DNA of 64,000 nucleotides from Stagonosporopsis chrysanthemi. Taxonomy: Eukaryota > Ascomycota > Dothideomycetes > Pleosporales > Didymellaceae. The notes below the pieces were generated by a model. That model was not told the origin of the DNA. It ran no database searches and saw only the letters and a list, made by a program, of their open reading frames with translations. Shown in pieces: positions 1 to 12,813 of this stretch. The DNA lies in contig JAFISE010000065.1 of NCBI GenBank assembly GCA_022560025.1, positions 1 to 64,000 on the forward strand, given 5' to 3'. The stretch's first letter is position 1; every line of letters starts with the position of its first letter. Both the position numbers and the translations under genes were made by a program.

Positions 1-3000
1 GTACTAAGCTTATTATAGTATTAAAGAGCTAGCTTAGAATCTTTTTACTAAATAGTAACTCTCTTTATATATATAGTATTTAGATTAAGATCTAATAATA
101 CTAGCACTTATATTAAATTATATTTGTAAATATATATACTTTTAAAATATTCTACTAAGAAAGCTTTGCTTGCTTTTTAAATAGCTTTAATTATAGAGTA
201 TTAAAAATAAGTATTGCTTATTACCTATATATACTGTGTAATTTTGCAAACAAGGTATATAAATAGTAGCTTATAAAAGAAAAGTTTACTACTTTTTTAG
301 TAGTAATAGATTTTATAAAAGGTAATAGCTATAGAGAATTAGAATAGTTCTATAATAATAGCTTATAATAACCTACTACTAGGCTTATAGTACTAAGGCT
401 TATAAGTAAGTTTTATAGATAAAAGTATTTTATAAGTAGCTTTTATAATAAAAAGCTTAGCTTTTAGCTTCTAAGTAATAGCTTATATACTAGCTTTGTT
501 TCTAATATTTTTAAACTTTAGCAGTATAGTAGTAGTTATATAGAGTAAATATAAGTTGTAAGTAGTAAGTAGAAAGTAAATATAGGTAGATAAACAAATG
601 TTTTGTAAATATCCTATAGTTATAGTAAGTTTATAAGGCTCTATAGCTCTATAGCTTAGTATATAGCTATACTTATAATAACTAACTATAATAATTATTT
701 CTATATATATAACTAAATAAGTACTTTTAAATAAGCTTATTTTAAGATAGATTTAACTCTAATTAAGTAAGTTCTCTAAATATACAGCTAGAGTTAATAA
801 TTATTAGATAGTAAAGTAAGTAGAGTATAGCCTAGTTTAGAAAATCTATAAGTAGAGATAGCTTTATAGCTAACTTGCTAGCTATTACTGTAATAAATAA
901 CTATAATAAATTACTATATTATTAAACGCAAGATATACTTTTTAATAGTACTGTTCTCTAGTTAATCTAATATTTTGCAGCGTAGATATATAAACTATAA
1001 GTATAGAAGTCTTGTAATTTAAGTATATTTTTGTTTACCTATAGTATACAAGCTACCTAGCTTAAAAAAACAAAGCTATAAACTAGTAACTAGTTAGTAA
1101 CCTAACTATAATAACTACTATACTTATACTTAATTTTATATACTATTATTATAGCTATAGACTTTATAAAAGATGTCTAATAGCCTTATATTAAGTAAGA
1201 AGACAAGCCTAAGCTACCTTTTTTTACTAGTAGTTTATATATTCTAGATTGCTTTAAACTAGAAGAATAGAATAGTCTTGTTAATATAATTATTATAGCT
1301 ACTTATTATATTGCTAAAGCTAATTGTAATAGAGCTTTGTAACTTAAGAAGCTAAGATTTGCTACGTCTTTAATTAGCATAGCTAAAGTAGATCTAAGAA
1401 AGGCTACCTTACTAATTTAATATTCTCTTTTAAGAGTTAGCTTAGCAATTCTACCTACGCAATCTAGCAGAGAACTAGAGCTTTACTTTATAATAAAGAA
1501 GAAGCAGCTATTAGCAAAGCTTATAATACTAACTATGCAGCAAAATATTAGCTTTTTAAAAAACTAAAGACAGTAGCAACTTATGTAGCTAGCACTGCTA
1601 AATAAAAGACTAAGATCTAGTAATAAGCTAAAGAAGATCTTAATTAAACCTGCTATAATATCTATAAAAGTAGTTGGTTATTATATTATGTTATTATATC
1701 TTTATTCTAACTAAATATAGCAAAATAGCTTAGGAATAAGCTTAGTACTACTTATTAAAAACAAGATACTATTAATTATAAGATTAATATATACAACTGT
1801 TAAATATCTATTTCTAAAGTTAATACTGCTGTTAAGAAAAAAAAAAAGTTAGGTACTAGCTAGGCAGCTAAACGCCTGTTTAGTGCTAGTAGTACCTTTA
1901 AAATTATTCTCTAAAAAGAGTATTAGAAGAGTTTTAAGAAGCTAAAAACTAATACCTTTAACTTTAATACTAAGAAAAAAAAGTAAGTTAAGTTTTATAA
2001 CAAGCTTTTACTAAAGAGTCTAGCTGTGTGCCTAGATAATAAGTAAAAGTAAGTTATTATATCTAATTATTGTCTATATTTACTAATAGTACTAGGCAGT
2101 ATAAGCCTAATAATTACCTAGCTAATCTAGGTAATAGCAGCCTTTTTTTAACTACAGACAACTTTTATATTTTAGGTAATAATAGCAATAAGTATAAAAA
2201 AGAACTTAAAGATAGTAGTATTAAGCTAGAGGAATACTCTATAGCTATGCTAAATAAGTATAAAATAAATAAGTAGTATTAGCAAGCTTTTATAAAAGAA
2301 GAGAAAACTAATTTTAAAAGTTTTAGCAATTTAAAAGACTTAGCTAGTAATAAAGAAGATAAGAATAATAATAAAAATAATATTAAGTAGATACAAGCTG
2401 TTAAGTGTACTAGCTTCTTAATAGATTATTACAACTAATTAAAACAGCTTAGACTTTAATAATTTCTTTTAAAGTTTAATTATACTTAACTTGTTATAGG
2501 AATAATATCTAAAGATTATTAGAGTAAAGATACTAGAAATAATAGACACGTTATCTATAGATCTTTCTTTAGCAATATTCTTTAAACTTGTCTTTACTAT
2601 TTTTATTTTCTATTAAAATATTATATTATAATTAATTATTATATTTAATTATTATAGCTATGCCTTTACCTTTAGCTAGTAACAAAGCTAATAAAGTATC
2701 TAGCATACTGCAAGATCTTAAGAGCCTTAAAATAATTATACTCTAGACTATAAAAGGTAGAACTTAGCAATTAATTTACTTACTACAGCAACTACAGTGT
2801 AGTCTCTAGAAAAGTAAAAGAAGCAAGGTAATACTAATTATATAGGACAAACAGTAGAGTACTACAGCTTAGGCTAGAGTTCCTATTATATTATATCTAT
2901 AATAAGGTTCTGCTTCTTATACTAGATATATCTAGACTTAATTTAGAGACACTGCTTACACTCTTACTAGCTATTTATATCTATATTGCTTTAACTATAA

Positions 3001-6000
3001 GTGTATATTATAATACTTAATAGTAAAAAGTATTAAAACTAAGTATACACTAAATTACCTAAGGTTTTAAATCTATTTGTAAATTAGAACACTTTTATAT
3101 AGCTAGCTATTTACTATACTATAATAATAACAATCTTAGTAGGCTACTATTTTATATCTAGTATACTTAATACTTGCTTTTAAATTAAAAATTATATAGC
3201 TTATTAATAACAATTATTAGTTATTCTAAATAGTTAAATAGCTATTATTTTAATAGTTTATATACTTCTTTTAGCCTAAGGCTGTATTAACTAGCTATTA
3301 TAAATTTAGTATGTTATTTAAGTATTAATTTAAAGACGCTAACGCAGTATAGCTCTAAGACCTTAGTAAACATACAAAGCTATTTATTATACTTAATACC
3401 TAAACTTCTAGCAATTACCTAAGCTTCTTAGCAATTAAAAGATACTATATTAATAATAAGTAAAAGCTTTTAAAAGTACTACTAGATTTTATCTCTATAT
3501 AAAGAAAGTATACTAGAATATCTATAGCTAAGAAAGTTATATAAGTCTTTTAAAGTATAAGTACTATAAAAAAGTTGCTTAGTACTATATATAATAATAC
3601 AAGTAATAACAGTACTTTATTATAGTTAGTTAAAGCTCTTTTAGCTAAAGAAAGTTATATATAAAGCTCTAGAGAAAATACTCTCTCTTGCCTTGTGTAC
3701 GTATTTAATCTTGTTATCTAAGATATTATATTCTATTTAAAGCTGTTAGCTTCTCTAGAAATAGAATAAAAAGAAATACTACAATTACACTATATTTAAA
3801 ATATTTAAATAGATATATTAGTACTTAATTCTTTATATAAGGTAAACTTTTTTTTATTATAGATATTTATAATATACTTATAAAGATATAGCTACAGGCT
3901 ATTATTATTATAACTAATCTATTGCCTTAATAATTTAAGACGTTTTTAGCAACCTAGCAGAACCTACTAGTAAGTAAACACCTGTTAGTTATTTAGAATA
4001 TAAAAATAAGGTAGAATTCTATATATAATATATATAAACACGCAGTTAAGCTTTAGCTATATATTAATAAATAGCTTAAGCAAGAAATCTAGCTAAAAGG
4101 CACAAGTTTTAGAGCTAATTAAGATACTACAAAGGCAGATTTTAAAGACCTTAAGAAACTCTACTTTAAAGTATCTAAGTAGTACTATCTCTAAGTAATT
4201 ATATAAATACAAAAGAACTTTAAAGTAGTAATAAGCTATCTAAGTAAGAACTATAAGCTTTATATTCTATATATCTAGCTTATATATAGATGCTTTTTTA
4301 ATTTCTTAGAAGATATAACTAGTAAGCTTAGAGAAGATATTAACAGTATTAATAGCAATAAGTAGCTAGACGTTATTCAAGCTATAGTAAATAAAGGTTG
4401 TACAAAGTTATTAAAATACTATATAAAAATAAGTAGATATTAAGGTTTTTTTTTTAATTACGCAATAATTCTAGACTTTATATAAAAGCTAACTACTTAT
4501 AAAGTACTATTATTATAGTTTATTATTATAGCTATATACTAACAAGATCTAGAATAAGTTGTAAAAAGTTTATTATAAGCATACTTACTATTAAGAATTT
4601 CTAGACTATCTAGACTACTATAATAGTACTAAGACTAAGAGTAATAGCTTAGTCTTTAATACTATCTTAAGGTAATTGTTAAAGAGTAAATTGTTTTGTA
4701 AGCTAGCTACACTAATTTAATTATAGTTAGTAAGCTTTTCTATATATAGTTAAAGTTTAACTTTTAATATAGATAAGAATATAGGCCTAACTAGATTTAA
4801 AAGAGAGTTCTATCTAAGTATACTCTATGTTCTATTAAGCAACAGCTTTAATTTCTTAAAGTAGTAGAAGTTAAATAAAGCTTCTTATCTTTATCTTATA
4901 CTAGTTATAAAAGATATTCTAGTAGTACCTATCTTATAAGTAAGGGTAGAGTAAGTATTTAATACTACTAGAGATTTACTTAGAGATTAAAGGCATAGAC
5001 TTTCTACCTAAGCTATCTAAAAGATTATAATCTTAAAGAATTTAATATTCTTAGAAGCTATAGTAAAAGACAATACTCTACTTTATAATAAGATAGATAA
5101 TCTTCTTAAGTTGCTTACCTATATTAGGCTAGTAGGTAAGATTAGAATTAATATTAAGAGTAAAATAAATAAAAATATTAAAAAAGTTAGCCTATCTACT
5201 TTTTTATAAAGAAAACAGTAGCTATAGAAAAAAGCAAAGCCTACATAATTTAGAAAATAGCTATTATTAATAACTATAATAACTAGTTATTTAATATATA
5301 GAAAATCTAAACTAAAATTACTAAACTTAATAATAAAATTATACAACTATTTTAAATTAAGAAATATAGTTAAGCTACTATACTATAATTATATTAGCGT
5401 AAATATAACCTTGCTAAGTACTCTAAACTTAACTCTAACCTAGGTCTATACAACTTAACCTTTACTCTTACTTATACTAAAAGTATTCTTATCTAACTTT
5501 TACTCTTAGCCTGTATAACCTCTACTTTACTACTACTTCTAAGTCTATACAACTCTAACTCTACTTTTACTTACTACTAAGTACTCTGTACTTATTTACT
5601 AGCTTAAGTAAAGTAGCTAGTTTTAGACTAAGATATAGTAGAAAGAGTAGCTAATCTTTTTTAGCTCTTTACTACTTTTATCTTTAGCTACCTTACACAG
5701 TAGAGTCTTAATTTTAAGCTAATCTTTGCTAGAATAAGTTAAAAAAGAGCTTCTACTAGCATTAAAAGCCTTAGAAAAAGGCTTAGCAAAGTAGTAAAGA
5801 ATAATATTAAGCTAGAAGAGTGCTATACCTATTGCTTTAAAAGACTTAAGTATTAACTCCTAAGTAAACGTGCTTATCTAGGCCTTCTAGAATAAGTAGA
5901 AGAAGTTACTCTTCTTAATTACTAATAGTCTCTAGCTATTATAAAGATGTGTTATAAGCTTTTTTAAATATATAGTTAAGAAAGGCTTAAATAATACTAC

Positions 6001-6950
6001 GTCTAACAGCTATAGTATATAAGTTAAGTAAAGAAGAAAGATAGCTAAAAGTATCTTTTTCTAATTATAGTAGTTAATAAAGTCTATTTTTATATAAGAT
6101 TTATAGCTATTAAGAATTAGAAGATACTACTTTTTTTATACCTTAGTCTTAGTAAAGTAATTAAATACTTGTTAAAGCTAGGCAAGGCCTATATTATTAA
6201 TAGTCTAGCTAGTAGGTAAAGAAGAAACAAGTATATTATATACTCTTAGCTATACTTCTTCTATCTAGCTTAATTATAAGGTACTGTTAGTAAACTTATA
6301 AAAGAAGCCTAGTAGCAGTGCTGTCTTATTACTATATATACAGGCTAGTAGTATAATCTAAGTATAATTACTATCTTAAAGTAACACTTTAACTTTTTTT
6401 TTTTTATATCTACTTACTAAATATATATTTAGTTCTAGTAGTAATTCTAATTATAAAGCTCTTTTTATCTATATTGTATATATAGCAGCTATTAACCTTA
6501 TATTTAGTAATCTTATATTATAGTAAGTTAAAGTATAGTTTATACTTTATGTATAAATTAGCATTGTAGCAATTAATATCTATACTTATTAAGTATTAAG
6601 AGATAAAATAGATTAAATAGTTGTTAATAAACTATATAACTTAGCTCTTGCTTATATATTCCTTAGCTATAGATAGCACAAAGTTCTATATTATCTTCTT
6701 AGTAAGTAGTATATAACAAGCAGTAAGCTCCTTTATATATACTATAAGCTCCTCCTCTTGTTGTAGAGTAAGCTTCTGCTGTGCAATTGCCTACTTCTTC
6801 TGCAAACGCGTTTTACCCCTCTACGTGCGCATTAACATTAACTACATAACACTATGCTTTTCTACTATTTTAAACTACAGGATCTTATCTTTAGATGCAA
6901 AAGTATTACATCCTAACAGGGCTTCTTGTAATCCTATCGCGTTGTGTTGT
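1..6950. repeat. AT-rich RIP-degraded repeat block
   Basis: About 7 kb of extreme AT-rich sequence dominated by TpA steps, with CpA and TpG strikingly rare; the first 60 bases contain neither. No open reading frame of meaningful length survives on either strand; the longest (2070-2276) is 68 codons with no recognisable domain. This is what repeat-induced point mutation (C to T in CpA context on both strands) leaves of transposable elements in Pezizomycotina. I could not assign the original element type, and I see no intact terminal repeats. The block starts before base 1 and ends fairly sharply at about 6,950, where CpG-containing sequence begins. Confidence 0.85.
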
Positions 6951-7474
6951 TATAGAGGTAAGATAATAGGGGTGTTTTGGTGGTTCGGCGCATTGCGCGA
7001 ATCCGCGCATTGCGCGCACAGACACGGTACCGACATCCGCCAGCACCTGTCTCTACTTGGGGCTGTCAAGACTGCGAATGCAAGCCATTCCTTTCCCAAA
7101 CGCGACTTCTTATGCAAATGTTGTGGGGCCGAAGATTGCCAATGACTACCATACTACGGCTGTTGAATCCATTCCACCCGACTGCGGCGGGACACATGGC
7201 GCTGTTCACCCTCGCCATTGTCCCCTTACAATCCTCTATCCTCGCTGGGCTTCAAGCCACTTCCAGAAGGCACATCGACGGCGCACAGCATATTCCGAAA
7301 CGATACTCACACCAGTAGTTTTTGAGTTGGCAGTTGCATTTGACCGGTTTTCAGGATACGTCAAAGGTACCAGCCCGTCCACATTTTTTTGGCCGTCTAC
7401 TGGCATGACAATTTGCATCCGCCTCAGAGTAGTCAAACATCATCAACGTTGTACAATCGGTGATCCATCAATTT

Positions 7475-8551
7475 CTAACGTTGCCGAGTTTGCGATTCAT
7501 CCTCCTTAACGCCGACAAATTTGCAGGAGTCCTTCCACAGCTGATCCTCTTTGGCGAGATCAAATGCCCACGAGGCGTACCCAGGTTTGGTTGTAGGTGC
7601 CTCAGTCTCTACAGGACCCCATTCGCCCGCGTCCTCCAGATATTTGCCTCCAACACCCTCATACTCCTTTCCGATCGCAGCCAGCACAGTAGTTGCGGCA
7701 CCCTGTTCTATCGACTTTGAATGAGAAAGCATCTTCGTATCCTTGGCCATATTCTGCAGAAAATCAGAGTCCAGGTGACGACCCAACTCAGTTTGAATCA
7801 CACCTGGATGTACAGCCAAGCCGTGAAGACCTGCCGAGCCATAATACCTTTCGATTGCATTAGACATATAAAGATTCGCTGTCTTTGCTTGACCATATGC
7901 AGTCCATTCATTGTACGGAGTCTTCTCGAAGTTGTAGTCTTCAGACAGTATACCGCTAAATCGATGGGCCGATGAGCTCAGCGCAACGACACGAGAATGG
8001 AAAGATGGCGACGAGGACTCTAGAAGAGCTTGCTTGAGTAGCTGAAACAGCAGGAAGTGGCCTAGTCTTGAAATCAGCTTTCTGAGCAGAAACTGCAACT
8101 AACAGTTCTCACCAAGATGATTGGTGCCGAATTGAGCTTCAAAGCCGTCCGTGGTAAGATTTCGAGATGGTAGCGCCATGATGCCGGCATTGTTGACCAA
8201 GATATTGAGCTTGCCACCACTTCGCTTCAAGAAGTCTTCTGCGGCGGCTCGCACGCTAGTCAGCGATGCAAGATCCAGAGTCAGCAGCTCTATCTTGCCC
8301 TCAATACCAATAAGGGCTTTTTCTGCCTTTTTTAGATCTCGAGCAGCTCCGAAGATTGTTGCGCCTGTTTTGGCAAGCACCCTGATCGTCTCGACCCCAA
8401 TTCCTGCTGAGGCTCCAGTGACCAGAATAACCTTGTCCGTGAGTTTTCCTTCCAATTCTTCATCCTTAAGGATCTTCAGAGCAGTGGGGCGATCATCTCC
8501 AGGTCCTTTGGTGGACAGATGCATCTCTGCGTATCTGTTTGTTGATCTCAT
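7475..8551 (-). CDS. Short-chain dehydrogenase/reductase (SDR family)
   Basis: Classical-type SDR, predicted NAD(P)(H)-dependent oxidoreductase of unknown substrate. Two exons, 8113-8551 and 7475-8061, with a 51 bp GT-AG intron at 8062-8112 that splits a Gly codon and joins NHLG to HFLLF. The product is about 341 aa, normal for the fungal retinol-dehydrogenase/WW-oxidoreductase-like group. The glycine-rich cofactor motif TGASAGIG, the NNAG motif and the active-site YGQAK (YxxxK) are all present, so the enzyme looks intact. I chose the ATG at 8551 because similarity to family N-termini begins there; an in-frame ATG at 8614 would add 21 residues. It is the first intact gene beside the RIP block. 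The substrate cannot be inferred. Confidence 0.85.
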
Positions 8552-8614
8552 TATCTGATGATAGGATCGAACCAATTCGAAAGATGTTAGGGATATGAGC
8601 TTTAGACTTTTCAT

Positions 8615-9413
8615 GCTACTGGCTTTATATGTAACTGCTCAATATCAACCCTGGTCCCAAACTTATCCTCAACCCTGCTCTCATGGGCTCAGTGCTATAG
8701 TTCGTAAGAAGCACCTGTATCACTACCAGGGTTACCTCTAAAGCCACTAAACTATTCCCAAATGCTTATGCCGTACATAATTCGGCGTGATTACTGTAGC
8801 ACGGAGTTACCATGCGGATTTACGCTCTTAGTTAGCAGCTCGTTCGGCGGCATCGGTCGAATACGCGTACGGTCGCGCTTCGGCAAATTCGAGGTCCTCA
8901 CAAAAGCGACAACGCATATGCTTCAATGTTGGGGCTTAACTCAATGACTAGCCATCTACTGAGTTTAGTCAGGTTACCTCGTGTTCAAGACGCAGCCGGA
9001 CAATCTAGCAGTCTGGCATCTTGTTGGCGATTAGGTTGTAAGGAGGAATCAACTACAGTCGAGCTACCAAGACTGGCGCACAGGTAGACAACACTTGGCG
9101 AAATAAGTAACCGCTATAGAGATCCATCATCTGGCGCTAATGAATCTGGTACTAGCTAGCGCTCGGCTGTGTGATCCGCTATAAACTTCCCTAAACAATG
9201 CACTATGATGTCTCAGCTCCAGTCTCCTAACTCCGTTGTCTTCGACCGAACAGGTATTTGAGCATTCGCTGCATTATTCAATCGTCAACGCTCTAATCGA
9301 TGCATTTTTCAAGCTCCTGGAGACGGGACCGAGTCTCCATAAGACTTACTCTAGCGTTTGTGGAAATCGAATATCCAACTTCAGCACTGTACACCTTCCT
9401 GAGTAAAGTAGCG
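8615..9413. other. Intergenic, no gene seen
   Basis: Short unrelated reading frames only. It separates the intact SDR from the SDR pseudogene and presumably holds the promoter of the former. Confidence 0.5.
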
Positions 9414-10304
9414 ATGACTCCTTGCACGCATGTCTGGTTTATCACAGCTGCGTCGTCTGGCTTCAGAAAATACATAGCCCTTGAGGCTTTCTCACGAGGT
9501 CATAAAGTTATCGCCAGCGGCCGAAGTAGCGGACAAGGGAGCTGATACAGTCATTTGTGATATCACCGCCTCTCTGCCGGAGCTTCCAAAAATCGCGAAC
9601 GATGGAAATGACAGATATGGCTACAAAACCCACCTGGTCAACGCTGCGAGATGCCTCGTAGTTGGGGCTGCCGAAGAAACGTCGTATGTTACGAGCTCCA
9701 ACTGACGATGAAACAAATCACTAACCTTGAACAGACCCCAAGACTTCGAACCCTTCAATACTAACTTCTTTGGCATCCTCAATGTCAGCAAAGCGTTCCT
9801 ACCATATCTTCGTGCGACTCCAGGAGAGAAGACCATTTCAAATTTTCGCTCCCTTGCCTCCTGGGCCGGATGCGCTGGGTATGCCCTTTATACCGATACA
9901 GAATGGGCTTGCTCAGGAATCTCAGAAGCCATGCGTGCAGATCTCGAGCCTTTCGACGTTAAAGCCATGGTGGTCCAGCCGGGTGACTTCAGGACTGGCT
10001 TCTTCAATGCCGGGCTCAGGTCTCTTCAGCCGTTCGACGGAAGGAGAATGACGATACAAACGTGGGACAATTGCGAGCTGGGTTGAGCACCATGGACAAT
10101 AAGCAGCCTGGTGATGTGGCTAAAGGATCCAAGGTCTTAGCAGATATTGTGACTCACACTGGTTTAGCTGAGAACAAGGATATACTAGTCCGTGCAACCC
10201 TGGGTTTCGATTCATCACCCGCGATACGAGGGAAGTTGCAGGCAACAGAGGCGCTTTCAGGCGAATCAAATGCTATCACAACAAACACTGACCACGAGTC
10301 GTAG
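9414..10304 (+). pseudogene. SDR-family oxidoreductase pseudogene
   Basis: Remnant of a second short-chain dehydrogenase, of a different subfamily from the gene at 7475. Similarity runs through three reading-frame segments: 9414 to about 9535 (HVWFITAASSGF, a damaged TGxSSGxG cofactor motif), about 9515-9683 (KGADTVICDITASLPEL), and after the intron 9735 to about 10045 (FNTNFFGILNVSKAFLPYLR). It then shifts frame again to VGQLRAGL and a C-terminus near 10304. A 51 bp intron (9684-9734, GTATGT, CTAAC branch site, CAG) is still intact and in phase. At least two frameshifts (about 9,520-9,540 and 10,040-10,060) break the gene, and the catalytic YxxxK reads YTDTE, losing the lysine. The damage and conserved intron indicate recent decay of a once-functional gene. 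Confidence 0.8.
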
Positions 10305-11175
10305 TACGTACGCATTCAAATCTCGCGCGATAGATTATACAAGTGCATAGGAACAATGTTATTTTGTCTACGTGCCTTTGTAGTTCTCATCTGCTACATT
10401 CGAGGAATGCGAACATGTCAACTGAGACATCTTGATTTTACGCGCAAACTAATATTCACTAAAACATGCGAGGCCAAGAAAACCTAGTATGTAGTCTAAC
10501 TCTCGTTCTAGAGTTCTGGGTTACGGCCTGCTTCAGCCTCAAGGGACATTCACAACACTACAACAAGCGCCACGACAAAGTCGGCACCAACTATTTTATG
10601 GTGAACAGCTACAAATTTGAGATTGAGATCATCTCATGCGATATCCTTGGTGGCCCCAACAGTTTCTTATGAGACTTGAAGCTGGATTGACCCCATTTAT
10701 GTCTGACAGACCGGATATTGGGGGTAAGCATGACGATGATCGCAGCAATGGAGATCGTGAGGTTGCTCCAGACTATCAGCATGGAGTTCTTGTGTCGAGA
10801 TATAAGGCTATGTAACCTGTTTGAGAATGAAATCTGTCGCAGTGAGTGCAAGCAGTGCGGGAAGATTTGAGGATTGAACTGAGGTTGTATTGTGCGAAGC
10901 TACGAACAGTATGTATACATGGGTAGCTGTAAACAGCGCTAGTGCAGGAGAGGCAGCCTCGTCTCACTAGAGGTGAGGTGCAACTGCACGTGAGGCAGGA
11001 GATGCCCTCAACCGTGACAAAATCCGTGTTAGCCTTTCCGTAATTACATTCGTACGTCAGGCAGCTGGCTGCAAGCACTAAAGGGACAATTTGAATTGAG
11101 TGGGCAGAACGACAGGCCTCTCTTCTGGGCAATACAAGCGATAATGCGGGTTTACAACTAGTAGCGCTTTATTTC
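10305..11175. other. Intergenic, no supported gene
   Basis: A minus-strand frame at 10776-11132 (118 codons) is Cys-rich but lacks a convincing signal peptide and support; it is not called. Nothing else is seen. Confidence 0.5.
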
Positions 11176-12144
11176 TCACAGTCCCAACGCTCCACTAATG
11201 CCTTGCGTAAGATTTGACAGGATCTGCGAGCCTCCTGCGACAGCAACGAGCGCATCTTTGTAACTGTCCAGAGTAATTTTTGCTCCTTCGGCAATTGGTT
11301 CAGAGGAAACGGCATATAACTTTGCCACCATAGCGCCCAGACTTGCCAGCGTGATAGGAGCCTTGCTCGGCCTCCAGCCCAGGTCAAATGGTAACCGCTC
11401 CTTTTCAAATAGGCTACGGACGTACTCAATCTTCGCGTTACCAGAGATGGGATCACTCATGGCTTGGAGGTAAATCGCATTTTCGCCGTATGAGAAAATC
11501 GCCTCGCGGATGCCGTAGGTGAAGTCTGGGTTCCGAGCAAGTGAGTCATTGTAACGAGCGAACTTGGCTTTGCTCGCAGTGGGCACGTCAGTGGTAGCTT
11601 TTCCATCGAAGAAGCCAATGTACTGCTGCCAGTTGGGGTTGAAAAACGGTTGAAGGTTGCCAAGCGCAGCATCCTGGCGAGATATCGAGGCATCGTGCTC
11701 AATGGGGAAGTTGTGCATGTTCAAGTCGTCAAGATCGAAGGAGCCGCCTAGTGGGTTGGGTGAGGAAAGAAGACCCGCGCCACCTATAGCGACGGTGAAA
11801 TCGGCACCCATGTTCAGTCCCTCGGCAAGGCCTTTGAGCAGAATCGGGATGCTATTGCCTTTGCCGTTGTGGGGAAGGAAGTTGTGATTCGCCAGAGCGT
11901 TGAGGCCGGGGCAGGGTGAGCGGATTGTGTAGCTGTGAGTAGATGATGATGGCATGAGAGAAGAACATTTACCATCACCAGAGCCAGCCGGCTTGAAGTT
12001 CGTGAACCTTGGATCATTGGCGTTCGCCGGTCCGAGAGACTTCAGCAACGCTCCAACGTCAGCAGGCAAATCTAACAGTGACCCTCCTTGAGGATGTGCG
12101 GCCGCAATAATGACCAGAGCGCTCAGTCCAATGGTAAGACGCAT
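11176..12144 (-). CDS. Secreted heme-thiolate peroxidase (chloroperoxidase / unspecific peroxygenase)
   Basis: A 322 aa protein of the HTP (chloroperoxidase-like) family, whose members use H2O2 to halogenate or oxygenate organic substrates outside the cell. Residues 1-16 form a signal peptide. The proximal heme-thiolate motif PCP is at 77-79 (Cys78 the expected iron ligand), followed by LNALANHNFLPHNGK, and the distal EHD is at 149-151; EHD rather than EGD places it with the short-type peroxygenases. The single ORF is uninterrupted, but residues 58-74 form an unusual Ser-rich insert just before PCP whose DNA begins like an intron (see findings). It neighbours two SDR genes near a RIP block, an accessory setting; the physiological substrate is unknown. 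Confidence 0.88.
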   Translation of the reverse strand: MRLTIGLSALVIIAAAHPQGGSLLDLPADVGALLKSLGPANANDPRFTNFKPAGSGDGKCSSLMPSSSTHSYTIRSPCPGLNALANHNFLPHNGKGNSIPILLKGLAEGLNMGADFTVAIGGAGLLSSPNPLGGSFDLDDLNMHNFPIEHDASISRQDAALGNLQPFFNPNWQQYIGFFDGKATTDVPTASKAKFARYNDSLARNPDFTYGIREAIFSYGENAIYLQAMSDPISGNAKIEYVRSLFEKERLPFDLGWRPSKAPITLASLGAMVAKLYAVSSEPIAEGAKITLDSYKDALVAVAGGSQILSNLTQGISGALGL

Positions 12145-12813
12145 ACTGATTTCAAGTTATGAGCTTTTGTGAAAGCTTTGAGATGTGCGGCCCAGTCCGT
12201 CAGGCCAGGCACGAGCTGAATGCCCTTTTGACCCAATGGCGACCATGACAATTTCATGACGGGAACATCATGAACTAATCTGCTAAAGCTGCTTCCAAGC
12301 GTCGCTGAGTTATCGTGGTTCATGTATAGCCAGGCTGCTATGACAGGAACAGGAGTGATTAGCAGCAATCGACGTAGGTGGGGTACCTTAGCTCCGGCAG
12401 AGTCGAGATCCGGCCCAAACGGGAAAGGATTTGCAGATCAATCACCAAATACAGTCAGAACCGCGCTACATCCTTTGGGGTAATTCGAGCTTGACTGTAG
12501 GATTGTCTTATTGTATACAAGTTTGCGGTGCAACCTGGGAATGTAAAACTGCTCTATATATCGCGCTCCTCGCCCTCACGGACTTGTCATAAATGTACGT
12601 GGCCAATCAATGAGTAGGTTGTTGACGTGAATGACGAGGGGATCTCTGCGCTCGTGACGGGGTACATGTGTGACAAGATGTCTGGCTTACTTTGGATAGA
12701 GCTTGGCTTTGTTCTATCGCTAGGTGCTAAACCAGTGAATCTTTTAGTGAACCTGTGTGGATTACTTCGTATTTGATCCCAGTCTTCTCGTTGTAACGAC
12801 TAGGTTAATTTGC
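12145..12813. other. Intergenic region
   Basis: Holds the peroxygenase promoter and the 3' flank of the RING-BTB gene. No gene or RNA seen. Confidence 0.5.

Noticed and set aside
2070..2276. 68-codon frame in the AT-rich block
   Set aside because: Chance opening in RIP-degraded DNA; Asn/Lys/Tyr-rich with no domain.
10776..11132. Cys-rich 118-codon minus-strand frame, possible small secreted protein
   Set aside because: No convincing signal peptide at the start, no known domain and ordinary flanks; cysteines alone are not enough.
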